64,000 nt of DNA from Acanthosepion pharaonis (GCA_903632075.3 CAHIKZ030005641.1:1509001-1573000), one strand, 5' to 3'. Positions 34,680-44,272 are shown, numbered from the stretch's first letter. Notes: generated by a model not told the origin, from the sequence alone. Made by a program: numbers and translations.

Positions 34680-36020
34680 GCATATTTAGAAATAAAGAAA
34701 AATGTGCCAGATTGTTGTGTAATATTAATCTCATGTGGCAGATGACATTCAAGTGGTTAATGGCGAAAATTTAACTGGCATAACATGTGAGAAAGGCAAA
34801 AATTCTAAGTCTAGGTTAAAAAAAACTGTTGTTAGAAATCAAAAAGAGACATTTGAAATCTTTGTAGCACATAAGAACAAAAGACTTAGTGAAACTCATG
34901 CCCAAAGGGGAACATTGAAAGCAAGAGAAGCGAGGGAAACCATTGAGTAACCAACATGGCAAGTCTGAGGAAATTGACGGCAAAACTAGGACCGATAATA
35001 AGATAAGTGGTAAAGGAGCCCAAATTACTTAGGCCTACCACAGACATGTTATTGTGGAGATAAAAGTTTGCTGCTAAAGGAATACAACTAAATTTAACAA
35101 ATTAAACATTAATGCCCACGATCCCCAAAATCTGACGATGGTTATTGACCCTTAAGAGATGGGGAAACGGTTGCACTAACGCGCATGCCAAACGGTTAAA
35201 AGGCGAAAAAAATACACTTTACAATGATAATTTTAATGCTTATTTATTACATACGAAAACTATAAAAATGATATTTGTAATCATTTTTATTTTTTATGAA
35301 TAAAGCAAAAAGCGCAGTCAAACAAACGTTAGATTTTTAAATTTAGAAATAAAGAAAAATGTGCCGAGTTGCTATGTAACAACTTATCTTCTATACGGCA
35401 GTGAATGCCGGATAATTTCCTCAAAGCGGAAAAGAAAACTTGAAGTGACAGAGAGATCATTCAACACAATGTTCGCTTTTTTATTCACAGCAGGAGTAGG
35501 CCTTACACAGTAGGACCTGTCACTGAGCTCATATTCTATTTCTCTACAGAATAATCATTTACTCTACTGATTCCGTTTCCTCTATATCAAATGGCAACTT
35601 TCCATGAATGTTTTTTAGATATTCTTCCAAAAACAGAGATTCTATCGTACAATTTGCTTTTTTTCATGTGTCCAGATTAACTCTGAGAATAAAACCGATG
35701 AAAATAAGGAAATTCTAAAAATAGGAAAAGAAATGGCTGCTAACAATCAGAAAGCTACAGATGAAATCTTTCTGAGACATGAGGAAAAAACACTTAGCAA
35801 ATTTAACACTCAAAGGGATACATAGAAGACAAAAGAAACAAGGGGAGATAAATACCTACTTGATAAGTTTGAGTAAACAGATAACAGATCACGGACCAAA
35901 AAGAGACAAATGAGTTAAAGGAGAAAAATTAATTAGGGATGCAAAAATCAGAATATTGGAGAGATATATGACTGCACTAAGGACATGGCATACAGAGAGA
36001 GGACAACGTTTAACGGTTCA
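34680..36020 (+). pseudogene. Two decayed LINE 3' fragments
   Basis: AGAAATAAAGAAAAATGTGC occurs at 34,689 and again at 35,345, each starting the same LINE segment. In translation the second copy gives CYVTTYLLYGSEC-like, SSKRKRKLEVTERSFNTMF-like and later KTLSKFNTQRDT-like pieces, parallel to the C-terminal part of the 45.7-48.3 kb LINE (EVISVFLYGSEC, MKKRLAVT). Stops and frameshifts abound. The open frame at 34,735-34,950 is part of the first copy and not a host gene. Confidence 0.6.
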
Positions 36021-36194
36021 AAGTTGTCAATTAAAAACTTTGACCATTCATCGAAATTAATAAAATTTATTTCTTTATTGATCGTTGTTTGCATTTTTGT
36101 TAGAGAGTGTTAGTCTATTATTATTTGTCTGTACTCTGGATTTTTTTTAAATCGATCTATTAATGCTTCGATACAAAGTGTCATTTATACTTAC

Positions 36195-36376
36195 GGATTT
36201 TAATATATAAGGCGACACTATGCTTCCGATTTTAGCCATAGTCGCAATAGTTCCTAGAGCGGCATTCCTAATGACGGTCGGGTAAAGCTCACAGGTAAGT
36301 AAATAAATAATTCCAAAACATCCGGCCATACACAGTCGTATGAGAGCCGATAAGACAGTTAGGATCCATCGTAAAT
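36195..36376 (-). CDS. SLC22 organic cation transporter-like, internal exon (TM10-TM11)
   Basis: The acceptor TTTTTTTTCAG lies directly upstream, and the exon ends at TCC|GTAAGT. It is 182 bp: two bases complete a codon begun in the 42-kb exon (G|AT, Asp) and 60 codons follow. The product reads LRWILTVLSALIRLCMAGC, then FGIIYLLTCELYPTVIRNAA, then a LGTIATMAKIGSIVSPYILK block. CELYPTVIRN is the conserved motif after the tenth membrane helix of SLC22 transporters (E-L/I-YPT-x-x-R-x-x-G), and the PYI at the end of the eleventh helix is also conserved. The frame is intact. The downstream intron is 4.8 kb. Confidence 0.93.
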
Positions 36377-36789
36377 CTGAAAAAAAAATCATCCAGATAA
36401 ATATGAATAGATTTACATCGATAGATAGAAAGAGAAAGAGACGATTTCGAGTAATGCTATCACTTAATCTATTATTCTCAAATATGGGCAGCGCTGATAT
36501 GACTTGGTCCTGCTAGGATCTTACATTCTCTGTAGATGTGGCTGCAACGTTGGACGTTTTTTACTGATGTTATATAAATTTGACATAAAATGTAATAAAT
36601 GACTTGAATCTATAAATACAAACACAAAATCAAATTAACAGTCGGATTCCTCGTAGTACGATTTTCAAAATGGGCACCCAAAAAACAAACGTCTATTTTG
36701 AAAATTATATATATAGATAGATAGATATATTAGGAGGATTTAAGATAATTATAATTAAGTAATTCACCGAATCTAGAACAAAATGCGGA

Positions 36790-36842
36790 AAGCATTGGAC
36801 GGCCGTTTCGTCCTATATTTGGGACTCATCAGCAGTACGCAT
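36790..36842 (-). ncRNA. Hammerhead ribozyme, copy 1 (canonical core)
   Basis: The minus strand reads GCGTACTG, CTGATGA, GTCC-CAAATATA-GGAC, GAAA, CGGCCGTC, CAATGC. All core boxes are present: CUGAUGA, GAAA and cleavage triplet GUC, with predicted cleavage between 36,798 and 36,797. Helix II has four pairs (GUCC/GGAC) and an 8-nt loop. Helix III would be formed by the self-complementary ACGGCCGU, which has no loop and so favours a dimeric fold. Helix I is open, with UG/CA next to the core and a C-A mismatch further out. The helix II segment closely resembles what I recall of the Schistosoma satellite hammerhead. Confidence 0.8.
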
Positions 36843-37152
36843 GCACTCCCGAGAATTGAAAATCGGACAGTTACGTTATCAGGCAAACGTTATACCAACT
36901 GTACCAACGGATCGCGAATTAGACTCGATATAGCGCCAGGCGATCGAATATTCCGTGGTGGAACTCATCCGAGTTTCCCTTACCCATTGGACTGTGCCCC
37001 CACGAGCCACTACTACTATCCCCAAGCTGCTCCGTCCAGAGCATAAGCCGGTTCAAGCAAGGATATACAAGTGATAGAAATTATTAGGAGGATTTGAGAT
37101 AATTATAATTAAATAATTCATCGAGTCTAGAAGAAACCTCAACAGAATGTAG

Positions 37153-37206
37153 AAAGCACTCGACGGCATTTCGTCCTATATTTGGGACTCATCAGCAGTG
37201 CACATC
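37153..37206 (-). ncRNA. Hammerhead ribozyme, copy 2 (near-canonical)
   Basis: The same CUGAUGA, GUCC-CAAAUAUA-GGAC and GAAA boxes as copy 1. Helix III is altered to AUGCCGU (one base lost and a C-to-U change), and the base after GUC is G instead of C, which breaks the first helix I pair. The outer helix I (GCACU with AGUGC) is otherwise perfect. It may be weakened or active only in trans. Confidence 0.7.
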
Positions 37207-37515
37207 AACTACCGAGAATTGAAACCCGGACGTACCAATGACGATGAAGCGGTTGCGAATTAGACTCGATACAGCGCTTTCCCTTAGCTATAGGACTGGA
37301 CCCCAACGAGCCACAACTACTATCCCCAAGCTGCTCCATCCAGAGCATTAGAAGCTGGTTCAAGCAAGGATATACAAGTGGTAGAAATTATTAAGAGGAT
37401 TCTAATTGAAACCCGGACAGTTACGTTATCAGGCAAACGTCATACCAATTGTACCAACGGGCCTCGGTGACGAAGAGGTAGCGAAACTGTCCAGGTTTCA
37501 ATTCTGGGTAGTAGA

Positions 37516-37566
37516 TACACACTGCTGATAAGTCCCAAATATGGGACGAAACGGCCGTCCAGTGCT
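37516..37566 (+). ncRNA. Hammerhead ribozyme, copy 3 (inverted, core mutated)
   Basis: The plus strand reads CACTG, CTGATAA, GTCCCAAATATGGGAC, GAAA, CGGCCGTC, CAGTG. Helix I (CACUG/CAGUG) and helix II are perfect, and helix III again is the ACGGCCGU palindrome. The catalytic G8 position is A (CUGAUAA), which is expected to abolish cleavage. Confidence 0.7.
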
Positions 37567-37644
37567 TTTTGCATTCCGTTGAGGTTTTTTATAGACTCGA
37601 TGAATTACTTAATTATGATATATGTATATATATATATATATATT

Positions 37645-38064
37645 AAGACATTTTTATGTTTAACACTCTTTTTATAGATACAAATATTAAAGTAAATGTT
37701 CTGTTTATAATAAACAGTATTAAACAACATTTATCGGCCTGAATGTCCGAGGAATTGTCACAGAAAATATTCATCCTCCGACAGAATTCGAACCTGTATC
37801 CTATACGAAACCGTCATTTAGCTTGACGTGCCTTTATCAATTTGGCCACGAAGGTTAGCAAGGTCAAATTTTCTGTATTTAAACTTCAATCTTCCATGAA
37901 TCTCTCACGTACATTCATATCTGCTCATGGCGTATCAAATGTAAACAAATGACGTTACACGTTATTAAATGGACAAAGTCCGACAATTATTTTAAGACAA
38001 TTTTATATTTAACATTCTTTTCATAAAAAGAATGTTAAACATAAAAATTTCTTAAAATAATTGT

Positions 38065-38067
<3 letters not shown>
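37645..38067 (-). mobile_element. Long-TIR element, copy 2, with tRNA-like interior
   Basis: It shares ATAGATACAAATAT, TGTTCTGTTTATAATAAACA-like, GAACCTGTATCC and CAAAGTCCGACAATTATTTT blocks with the 25.5-26.0 kb element and ends next to (TA)n. On the minus strand 37,855-37,783 is tRNA-like: GTGGCCAAATTGATAA (A-box region) and GGTTCGAATTC (perfect B box, 37,784-37,794), so a tRNA-derived SINE seems embedded. The last ~90 bp (37,978-38,068) form an imperfect hairpin: CCGACAATTATTTTAAGA pairs with TCTTAAAATAATTGTCGG. Confidence 0.6.

Positions 38068-38096
<29 letters not shown>
38068..38096. repeat. (TA)n microsatellite
   Basis: About 14 TA units directly after the hairpin end of the TIR element. 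Confidence 0.9.
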
Positions 38097-38101
<5 letters not shown>

Positions 38102-38323
38102 AAGAACAGTAAGATATAAAATCCGGTGTTCTTATAGATATTTTTATTTTTACAAAATAGTGCTCAATGTAAATTTACAGAGCATTAATATTATTCGCTT
38201 GAAGATGAAATGGAACTAATGCTTTTAATTTAATTGCAAAATTAAATTCGGGGTTTTAGCTTCTATTTTTGAAACATGGTTGGAACTGTGTAGCGAAAAA
38301 AAACATATTTTAAATCAATTAAT

Positions 38324-38328
<5 letters not shown>
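38097..38328. repeat. Dispersed repeat related to 15,140-15,400
   Basis: It shares AGTGCTCAATGTAAA followed by ACAGAGC with the 15.1-kb repeat and has an ATTATTCGCTTGAAGATGAA block where the 15.3-kb copy has its hammerhead-like CTGATGA. The core boxes are not conserved here. Confidence 0.45.

Positions 38329-38380
<52 letters not shown>
38329..38380. repeat. (TA)n microsatellite
   Basis: About 26 perfect TA units. Confidence 0.95.
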
Positions 38381-38383
<3 letters not shown>

Positions 38384-38600
38384 AGAATCCACTTGATGCC
38401 TCTAGGAAATTGACTCAATGCGACTTGCACTTCTCACTTGTGGAACTCGCTTACGGCTACATGTTTCCTAGTCAACATTAATCTTCAAAAACTTAAATGC
38501 AATATCAATCATTATCTACTGTTCTCCTGATTACTCTTCTACTGCTCTCGCTCTTTAGTAATGTTTCTGTTTTGTAATTCTTCCACGCCTAGTAACCTCG
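38384..38600 (+). pseudogene. 3' end fragment of the jockey-like LINE
   Basis: In shifting plus frames THFSLVELAYGYMFPS and LKCNINHYLLFS correspond to the LWKSIP and KCKCNVNRYLLSS blocks at 17.4-17.6 kb. CTCCTGATTACTCTTCTACT-like 3' UTR sequence follows. It is short and dead. Confidence 0.5.
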
Positions 38601-38675
38601 TATGTCCTAGTGGCTTTATGTATGTATGTATATAGTCAGTTATATAGGTTCAATGAAGATTTATTGGTTTATTGA

Positions 38676-38734
<59 letters not shown>

Positions 38735-38760
38735 TAGATAGATAGATAGATACATACATA
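38676..38760. repeat. (CA)n(TA)n(GATA)n compound microsatellite
   Basis: About 11 CA units, about 16 TA units, then GATA units and TACA units. Confidence 0.95.
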
Positions 38761-38779
38761 AATAGATATTATTATTACG

Positions 38780-39064
38780 GTGGAGTAGTGAATAGAGGCT
38801 CGGATTGAGGAATCGAAGAGCCGAGTTCACTTACGTGCTAATACCCTTGGAAAAGGTACTAATTCTCTTCTTCTCCCTCCAGCTCTGGGCAAATAGCAGG
38901 ACGGATTGAGTTCTATACTAACTGGTCGAGGAGAAGGACAATTCAAAATTGTGGACCTTATGGCACGTAGTGCAACAGGTTCCTGTATTCGGCTCTTCAG
39001 AAATGTGTGGCTAGTTCTGCACAAAGCTTTCTCCACTATAATCAAATCATATGTGCTGGTGTCT
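38780..39064 (+). mobile_element. SINE with shared tail
   Basis: A tRNA-like head (TGGAGTAGTGAATAGAGGCT, then CGAAGAGCCGAGTTC) is followed by the family tail CCCTTGGAAAAGGTACTAAT, then CTCCCTCCAGCTCTGGGCAA and ATAGCAGGACGGATTGAG. The same tail occurs at 60,460-60,540 (plus) and at 3,340-3,420 and 57,955-58,010 (minus). Confidence 0.6.
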
Positions 39065-39132
39065 AGCTGTCGGATCCTCGGTACTGAACTGCTTGACAAT
39101 CATACGTCGAATACGACGAGAGAGTTCACCAT

Positions 39133-39213
<81 letters not shown>
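39065..39213 (+). repeat. Element 3' tail ending in a long (TA)n
   Basis: GCTGTCGGATCCTCGGTACT, then CATACGTCGAATACGACGAG, then AGAGTTCACCATATTG and (TA)n at 39,137-39,213. It is homologous to the LINE tail at 3,105-3,182. Confidence 0.65.
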
Positions 39214-39215
<2 letters not shown>

Positions 39216-39599
39216 TCGTTCATATTTCTTGACATTGCCTTCCTCCGTAGCGTCACCGAACTTTTTTTAATGAGACGTAAAAAGTTTATTTAGATTTAAT
39301 GATCAACTACATTTTTCATTGATTATTGTTTGATTATTGAACCACAATCTAAATATGTTCGCAAATCCTATCAACTCAATATTTAATTATTAGCTATAAA
39401 GAAATGAAACTTCGCGTCTATACAACCCTTTTATGATAAGTACTGTAACTTTTTCGCCCCCTTGGTGGGGGTCGAAAAACGGTCTATACTGTGACCAGGA
39501 TACTTGAACATGTAGTTTCTATTAAGTTACATCCTATTTTTTTGTTGTCTGCCAACTGGACGCTAGTTAGTAACTTTTGTGCGAGTGTGAGTGTCATAT

Positions 39600-40256
39600 A
39601 CTGATATTAAGATTTATGGAACATTTTGATGGTGTCTCTACCCAGATTAAAATTACCAATGGCCCAACAGCTCTCTACTTCCGCATAGTCCCGAGCATTA
39701 CACTCATTCCAGTGTTCTTATTTAAAAACCTATCGAATGTCATGTTTCGTAGAAAGATGCTGTCAGCTATTTGTCCTGATGGCAACCATCTTCTTCCATA
39801 ATATTGGCCAGTTATTTGTTCTGGTGCAGTAAAAATTGTCGGTTCCAGTAAGTACCTGACTCCTCCTGCTCTCATCTACTTTTACAAGAGCTATATCAGG
39901 CCGAAAATGGGATACTGCTGCCATATATGGACAGAAGCTTCCCAGTCTCGATAGAGTCCAAATTCCGTGTCTATGTAGGTGATTAATTATTTTTCACCCT
40001 ACAAAAACTTTCCTCCCTACTCTATTGGAAAGTGTTTGAACAAACTACATTCCTTAGTTCAACTCGATCTAATCTTCGCGTCCATGACCCCCCTCGCCAC
40101 GCACATCTAGTGAACCACCCTCATTATTTTCGTATTCCATCTGTAAGTTCATCTAGAGCAGTTTCTTCCCATGAACCGCTGTTTCGTAGAAATGACTCCC
40201 AAGAGGATGCTTTCTCGGTCACTGCAATCTTAACCTGTTCATATCCGTGGCATTAG
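39600..40256 (+). pseudogene. LINE RT C-terminal remnant (jockey-like)
   Basis: The plus strand encodes VGSSKYLTPPALIYFYKSYI then RPKMGYCCHIWTEAS at 39,835-39,950. This is the LTPE-LL-LYKS-IRP-MEYC-HIW motif after the RT domain of jockey-like elements. Further on, DPPRHAHLVNHPHYFRIPSV then SSSRAVSSHEPLFRRN matches the R-H-F-V-P-R...SFFPRT segment. Stops break the frame near 39,952 and 39,981. Confidence 0.65.
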
Positions 40257-40274
40257 TACATCATATTGAATTAT

Positions 40275-40497
40275 TTCAACAGAAAATATTTAGTAAACAT
40301 TAAGATGACATGCTACTCAATTAAAGTAAGATTATGCTGCGTTCATTATCCAAATCATCACTTGAGAAATTCAGCATTAAAATACTGAATTTTTTTATAT
40401 AGTCAACCATTACACCAATTTTAACAAAGTTTATTTACCTTTTCAATGGTGGAAAGCTAAAAAAAATGGCTGATTTTCCCGTCAATCCAGCTCTCCA
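40275..40497 (-). pseudogene. Degraded duplicate of the 3' part of the 42-kb SLC22 exon plus intron
   Basis: The minus strand from 40,497 reads AGCTGGATTGACGGGAAAAT then a CAGCCATTTTTTTT-like run and GAAAAG|GTAAAT. This parallels the end of the real exon (AGCTGGATTGATGGGAATAG, CGGCGATTTTTCC, CCAAAAG|GTAAAG), giving AGLTGKSAIFFSFPPLKR against AGLMGIAAIFPVLYAPK. Adjacent intron blocks (AAATCAGCATT.AA.GTACTGGATTTT-type) also match 41,760-41,960. The upstream three-quarters of the exon are missing, so it is a relic. Confidence 0.55.
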
Positions 40498-40859
40498 ATC
40501 CAGTTCTGATCGTAACCAAAATAGCTTTGGATGTGGTTATAATTAGTTTATAATATTGTTAATATTACATTAATTATTTTGGATAGTAGATGTTAAAGAG
40601 TTAGTAGGTAATAGTATATGCCTATTTATTGTCGTTGTTGTTATAATGTCAGTATATTTTTTATAGTTATAGATTTTGTATGTGATACATTCAAGACGGT
40701 TAGAGACATTTTTTGAGAGGCAATTATAACTTACTTGAATTATTGCAGTTTTAATATATAATTACTATACATCTAATAAGTTGATTTACCAACATTAGTT
40801 ATTCCATATTGGCGGAGACGGCTGTAAAAGCTCTTTGAAAACACCCTACTAAACACTGC

Positions 40860-41260
40860 TTGAAGAAAGCAGTCAGGGCGTGAAGACAATTTGGAATATT
40901 GCTATGCAATAAAGTTTTGTGCTAACCTGGACAAAAATGATACAGAAACATATCAAATGCTCCAGACAGCTTATAGATTAACTTGTATGAGCCTAGTATC
41001 TGATATCCGCTGGCACATGAGGTTCAAGTACGGTGGAGACATGGGAAGGAGACAATGTAGACTTGAACGTCAAAACTTCAGAACTGGTTGAGAAAATTCG
41101 CAATTTTCTCGATGAAGATCGTCATGTATCTCCAAAGACAATAAACATACAGTTTAGAGTTGGTGCGGCAACTATACACAGAATTATTCATAAAGATCTG
41201 AACCACCGCAAAATTGGGTGATGGTTGATGGTCCTCAAAACTCGTCGCAGAACTGAAGAA
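40860..41260 (+). pseudogene. Mariner transposase N-terminal domain (GVQW3-like), decayed
   Basis: The plus strand encodes YAIKFCANLDKNDTETYQML, then QTAYRLTCMSLVSD, then HMRFKYGGDM (40,900-41,040). After a frameshift it continues TSELVEKIRNFLDEDRHVSP, then INIQFRVGAATIHRIIHKDL (41,070-41,205). These are the two helix-turn-helix units of mariner transposases (IKFC.KL.KS..ET..ML..AYG...LS....W; V.KIR.L...DRR.T.REI....GIS.GSV..IL...L). The catalytic domain is missing. Confidence 0.75.
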
Positions 41261-42007
41261 GAATCTCAGGAGCAGTCGTTTGGAAGACTTTGAGATGTTG
41301 GAATCTGTGAAAACAGACCTGGATACATTCATTTTGGATGACTTCACAGAGAACCTGAGACAATGTAACAAGTCCATTGAAGTCAAAAAATCCGACTTTG
41401 AATGAGATTAGAGTTTTGTACTCCTGTAAAATTAATAAATGTTTCTCCTGAAAAAGTCTTAAAACTTCTGAAACGCACCTCGTATGCTTTTCTCCTAACG
41501 TTGAAACAATGGGGATATTGAAGGTTTTTAAAGGTATTTTTTCGTGTATTTCTTCTTGAATATTGTGGATTGCAGGTTCTTAATTTTCTTAAAGAAAATC
41601 TTGATTTTCTAGAAAAAAATGATTATTCTGTATTTTATTCTGCTAGAGTGGGGAGAATAATAGTTTATGAGATCATTCTTGTCTATAAATTTTTTTCTAA
41701 AATTTCAATTGAAGGTTTACAGACCTTATATTTATTTCATTTGCAAATGTTTACTAAACATTGGCATGCCATTCTATTCAGTTGAAGGAAATGAAAGTAA
41801 AACTGTGCTGCATTAATCTTCGAAATGATCGACCGGGAAAATCAGCATTCAACGTACTGGATTTTATTTAGATTCTAACTTCTACCCCTTCACCAGCAGA
41901 GAATATGGTCAGCTATTTTATTCCCAATATTTTTAAAATATTGTAAAGCTCATTATCATACGAATATTATTTTATTCTACGTACCAAAAAGGAAAATATT
42001 TCTTTAC

Positions 42008-42234
42008 CTTTTGGCGCGTAGAGGACTGGAAAAATCGCCGCTATTCCCATCAATCCAGCTGTGATCATGAAAGCCATAAACAATTTCTTCCTTCCAACAC
42101 GATTTAAAAGAACCATGCATAGAATGTAACCTGGAATTTCTGTTGCGACGTTGAAGAAAATATTCAGGTAAATATTGCCGGATAAATTACCTACATTTAA
42201 TACCAAACCATTATACACGAAATTGATGGTAGCC
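42008..42234 (-). CDS. SLC22 organic cation transporter-like, internal exon (TM7-TM9)
   Basis: The acceptor TTATTCTTCAG and the donor CCAAAAG|GTAAAG flank a 227-bp exon in phase: one base completes the Trp begun at 44 kb, 75 codons follow, and one base is carried over. It reads ATINFVYNGLVLNVGNLSGN, then IYLNIFFNVATEIPGYILCM, then VLLNRVGRKKLFMAFMITAG and LMGIAAIFPVLYAPK. The FVYNGLVLN...G..YLN pattern of helix 7, E-x-P-G-Y in helix 8 and the GRK loop between helices 8 and 9 are family hallmarks. A relic duplicate of its 3' end lies 1.5 kb downstream at 40.3-40.5 kb. Confidence 0.95.
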
Positions 42235-42299
42235 CTGAAGAATAAATACAAATAAATACATTATCAATATGGGTCAAAATTATAGGATTTATATCTATT

Positions 42300-43300
42300 C
42301 TATAGATGTCACAGTCACATAAACTTCAATAACTCGAAACTGCTTTGAAATTTTTGTCAGATTTTAAACGATTACTTTTGACGTCAAAACAAAACTTCAG
42401 TTAAATTTTAAGCAGTTTCAACGTGTTTTATTAAAGCTACTGGATTCATTATAAAAACTGTAGTCTGAAGTTACTATGTAAAACCAGAAAATCACTTTTT
42501 ACTTCAATAACAAGGTAACCAAATCATCAACAATTGATCAGCTATAATTGAACAAAAACAAACATATATGATAAATCTTTGAAGCATTTACATATTAATA
42601 TATTGTGCCTTCTTAATTACAGCCAGCGATTATTCATTGATTTGATTAAGTTTTTATTTAAGCAGGTTCAATGGTTTTAATTGTTTCCCACAGGCTTGCA
42701 TTACTGGTATATTGTTTGACACCTTCAAATTTAACCATAGACTTTTGAATACAAATATTGATAATGGCCATTCCATTATCTTCTCTAAGTCTTTTAACTT
42801 CAAAAAATCAATGGGTAACACTAAATACATGAAAAGGAGCATTGTCGTGCATATATACGCGTTTCACTTTGAAACTGCGCGGCTGAGAATGATACTAGTC
42901 AAAGAAAATCCTGTCCATGAAATCGCAATAGTAAACACTATTCAGTTTAATTCCATCATCGACTTTGAATAGCTCAATAATGGTTTGGCCGAACATTTAA
43001 GCCCATGTCATAAAACTGTCGCCTCCTTCCGTCTTATTTTAGCCACATGCACATCTACATAGGAGAAAATCATTTATCAGGCCTATCGAGTGTCATCCGA
43101 GATTCGTCTGTAAATATTTACTTTAATAAAGTTAATTTTCGTGTACTTCTTGGCCTAATTTTCAAAAATATTGCTTTACATAAAAGGAGTTTGCCTTGAT
43201 TTCTTGACAGATCACAATTTTACACCTTTTGTCCTTCATGGCTACTTCAATTCCAGCCCATTGAAAGACCTGAGAACAGATCAAAAGTGGTTGTTTCGCT
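42300..43300 (-). mobile_element. Decayed Tc1-like transposon, copy A
   Basis: Minus-strand translation with frameshifts gives an SFMTWA-type motif, an MHDNAPFHVFSVTH block near 42,850 (Q-DNAPxH catalytic region of Tc1 transposases) and ICIQKSMVKFEGVKQY in the region where SPDLNPIENLW is expected. The 3' end has CTTGTTATTGAAGTAAAAAG and then CATAGTAACTTCAGACTACA, which is shared with copy B. A CAGTCACATAAACTTCAATA terminus lies at about 42,310. It is in the SLC22 intron. Confidence 0.6.
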
Positions 43301-43547
43301 ATAACTAGCTTTTCTTTATGTTACTCTCAGGGAGACAAGTTTTTAAAGCATTTTTCTTTGTTTCTTGTTCTCAACTTAGTTATATTTTCAACAGCCATCT
43401 TTATCGTTCGATATCCCCAATGTCGACATTCCCTCACTCAATAACTTTATTTTCTTTTTCAGCATTATCCGTAGTTCGATATATAATAGAAAAAAAGAAA
43501 ATACTTTTTATTAAATTTCAGTGGCCCTAATCTAATATTAGTTTAAT

Positions 43548-44095
43548 CTGCATAATAACTTCAGACTGGAGATTTTATAATAAATCCAATAACTTTAATA
43601 ACAAATGATTAAAACTGTCTAAAAATGTAACTCCAGCTTTCATTTGACGTCTAAATTAATCGTTCAAAATTTGACAAATCGTTTAAAATTTGACAAAAAG
43701 GAGAGAAGATAATGGAATGGCTACTATCAAGTCTAGATCTTAATCCTATCGAAAATCTATGGTAAGTTGGGACGATGAATTTATATGAAGTTAGTAAACA
43801 ATGACAGCAAAGCAAGCCTATGGCAAACAATTAAAACCATCATGTCGGAAAGTAACAATTTACCAACATCAATGAATAACAAATCGCTGGGTGATACTGA
43901 GAAGAAATCTCATTATATTAAGTAAATGCTTCAAAGAATTATAATATATGTTTTTATTTGTTCTATCATAGATGTTGTTACCTTGTTATTGAAGTAAAGA
44001 TGATTTTCTAGTTTTGCATAATAACTTCAGACTAGAGTATTTTATAATAAATGCAACTTTAATAAAACATGTTGAAACAACTTAAAAATGTATGT
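43548..44095 (+). mobile_element. Decayed Tc1-like transposon, 3' part, copy B (inverted relative to A)
   Basis: The plus strand at 43,715-43,772 encodes EWLLSSLDLNPIENLW, the conserved SPDLNPIENLW of Tc1 transposases. It ends with CTTGTTATTGAAGTAAAGAT then CATAATAACTTCAGACTAGA (43,983-44,036), homologous to copy A. CATAATAACTTCAGACTGGA also occurs at 43,552, so a third terminus is nested here. Confidence 0.65.
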
Positions 44096-44272
44096 TATTC
44101 AGGCCAGGGTTTGCTTTATACAAAGATAGATGATCTTCACGCATCGTATACAGCTTAACTTATATTGAAGCCGACAAATGTTTGAAGATAAATAAATGAC
44201 AAATCTTTAATTTATATTTCATTATGAGTCTAATGGAATATACAGAAAATTTTATAAAATTTCTTGACTTAC

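Larger units (their letters stand above)
36733..37620 (-). mobile_element. Retrozyme-like repeat: tandem hammerhead units plus inverted third copy
   Basis: Two minus-oriented copies of one unit lie in tandem: CTGATGAG of the two ribozymes is at 36,825-36,832 and 37,188-37,195, 363 bp apart, so self-cleavage at both would release a 364-nt RNA (37,161-36,798). Between them, on the minus strand, are TGGTACAGTTGG (36,895-36,906, close to the Pol III A box) and TTTTCAATTCTCGGG (about 36,852-36,866, B-box-like), giving a tRNA-like promoter layout. A third unit is plus-oriented (37,461-37,620) with a different tRNA-like head (CTCGGTGACGAAGAGGTAGC, CAGGTTTCAATTCTGGG), joined head to head to a minus-oriented partial copy (37,384-37,460). 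There is no protein. The architecture fits animal retrozymes or a Penelope-associated hammerhead repeat. Confidence 0.75.

Noticed and set aside
34735..34950. 71-residue Lys/Glu-rich frame as a small gene
   Set aside because: It sits in a repeated LINE 3' segment that occurs again at 35.3 kb with stops.
37783..37855. Functional tRNA gene
   Set aside because: A and B boxes are good but I could not form a convincing acceptor stem and anticodon loop; it lies inside a repeat element.
39047..39293. Ile-Tyr repeat frames on both strands
   Set aside because: Direct product of (TA)n; same for His-Thr frames over the (TG)n at 33.3 kb.
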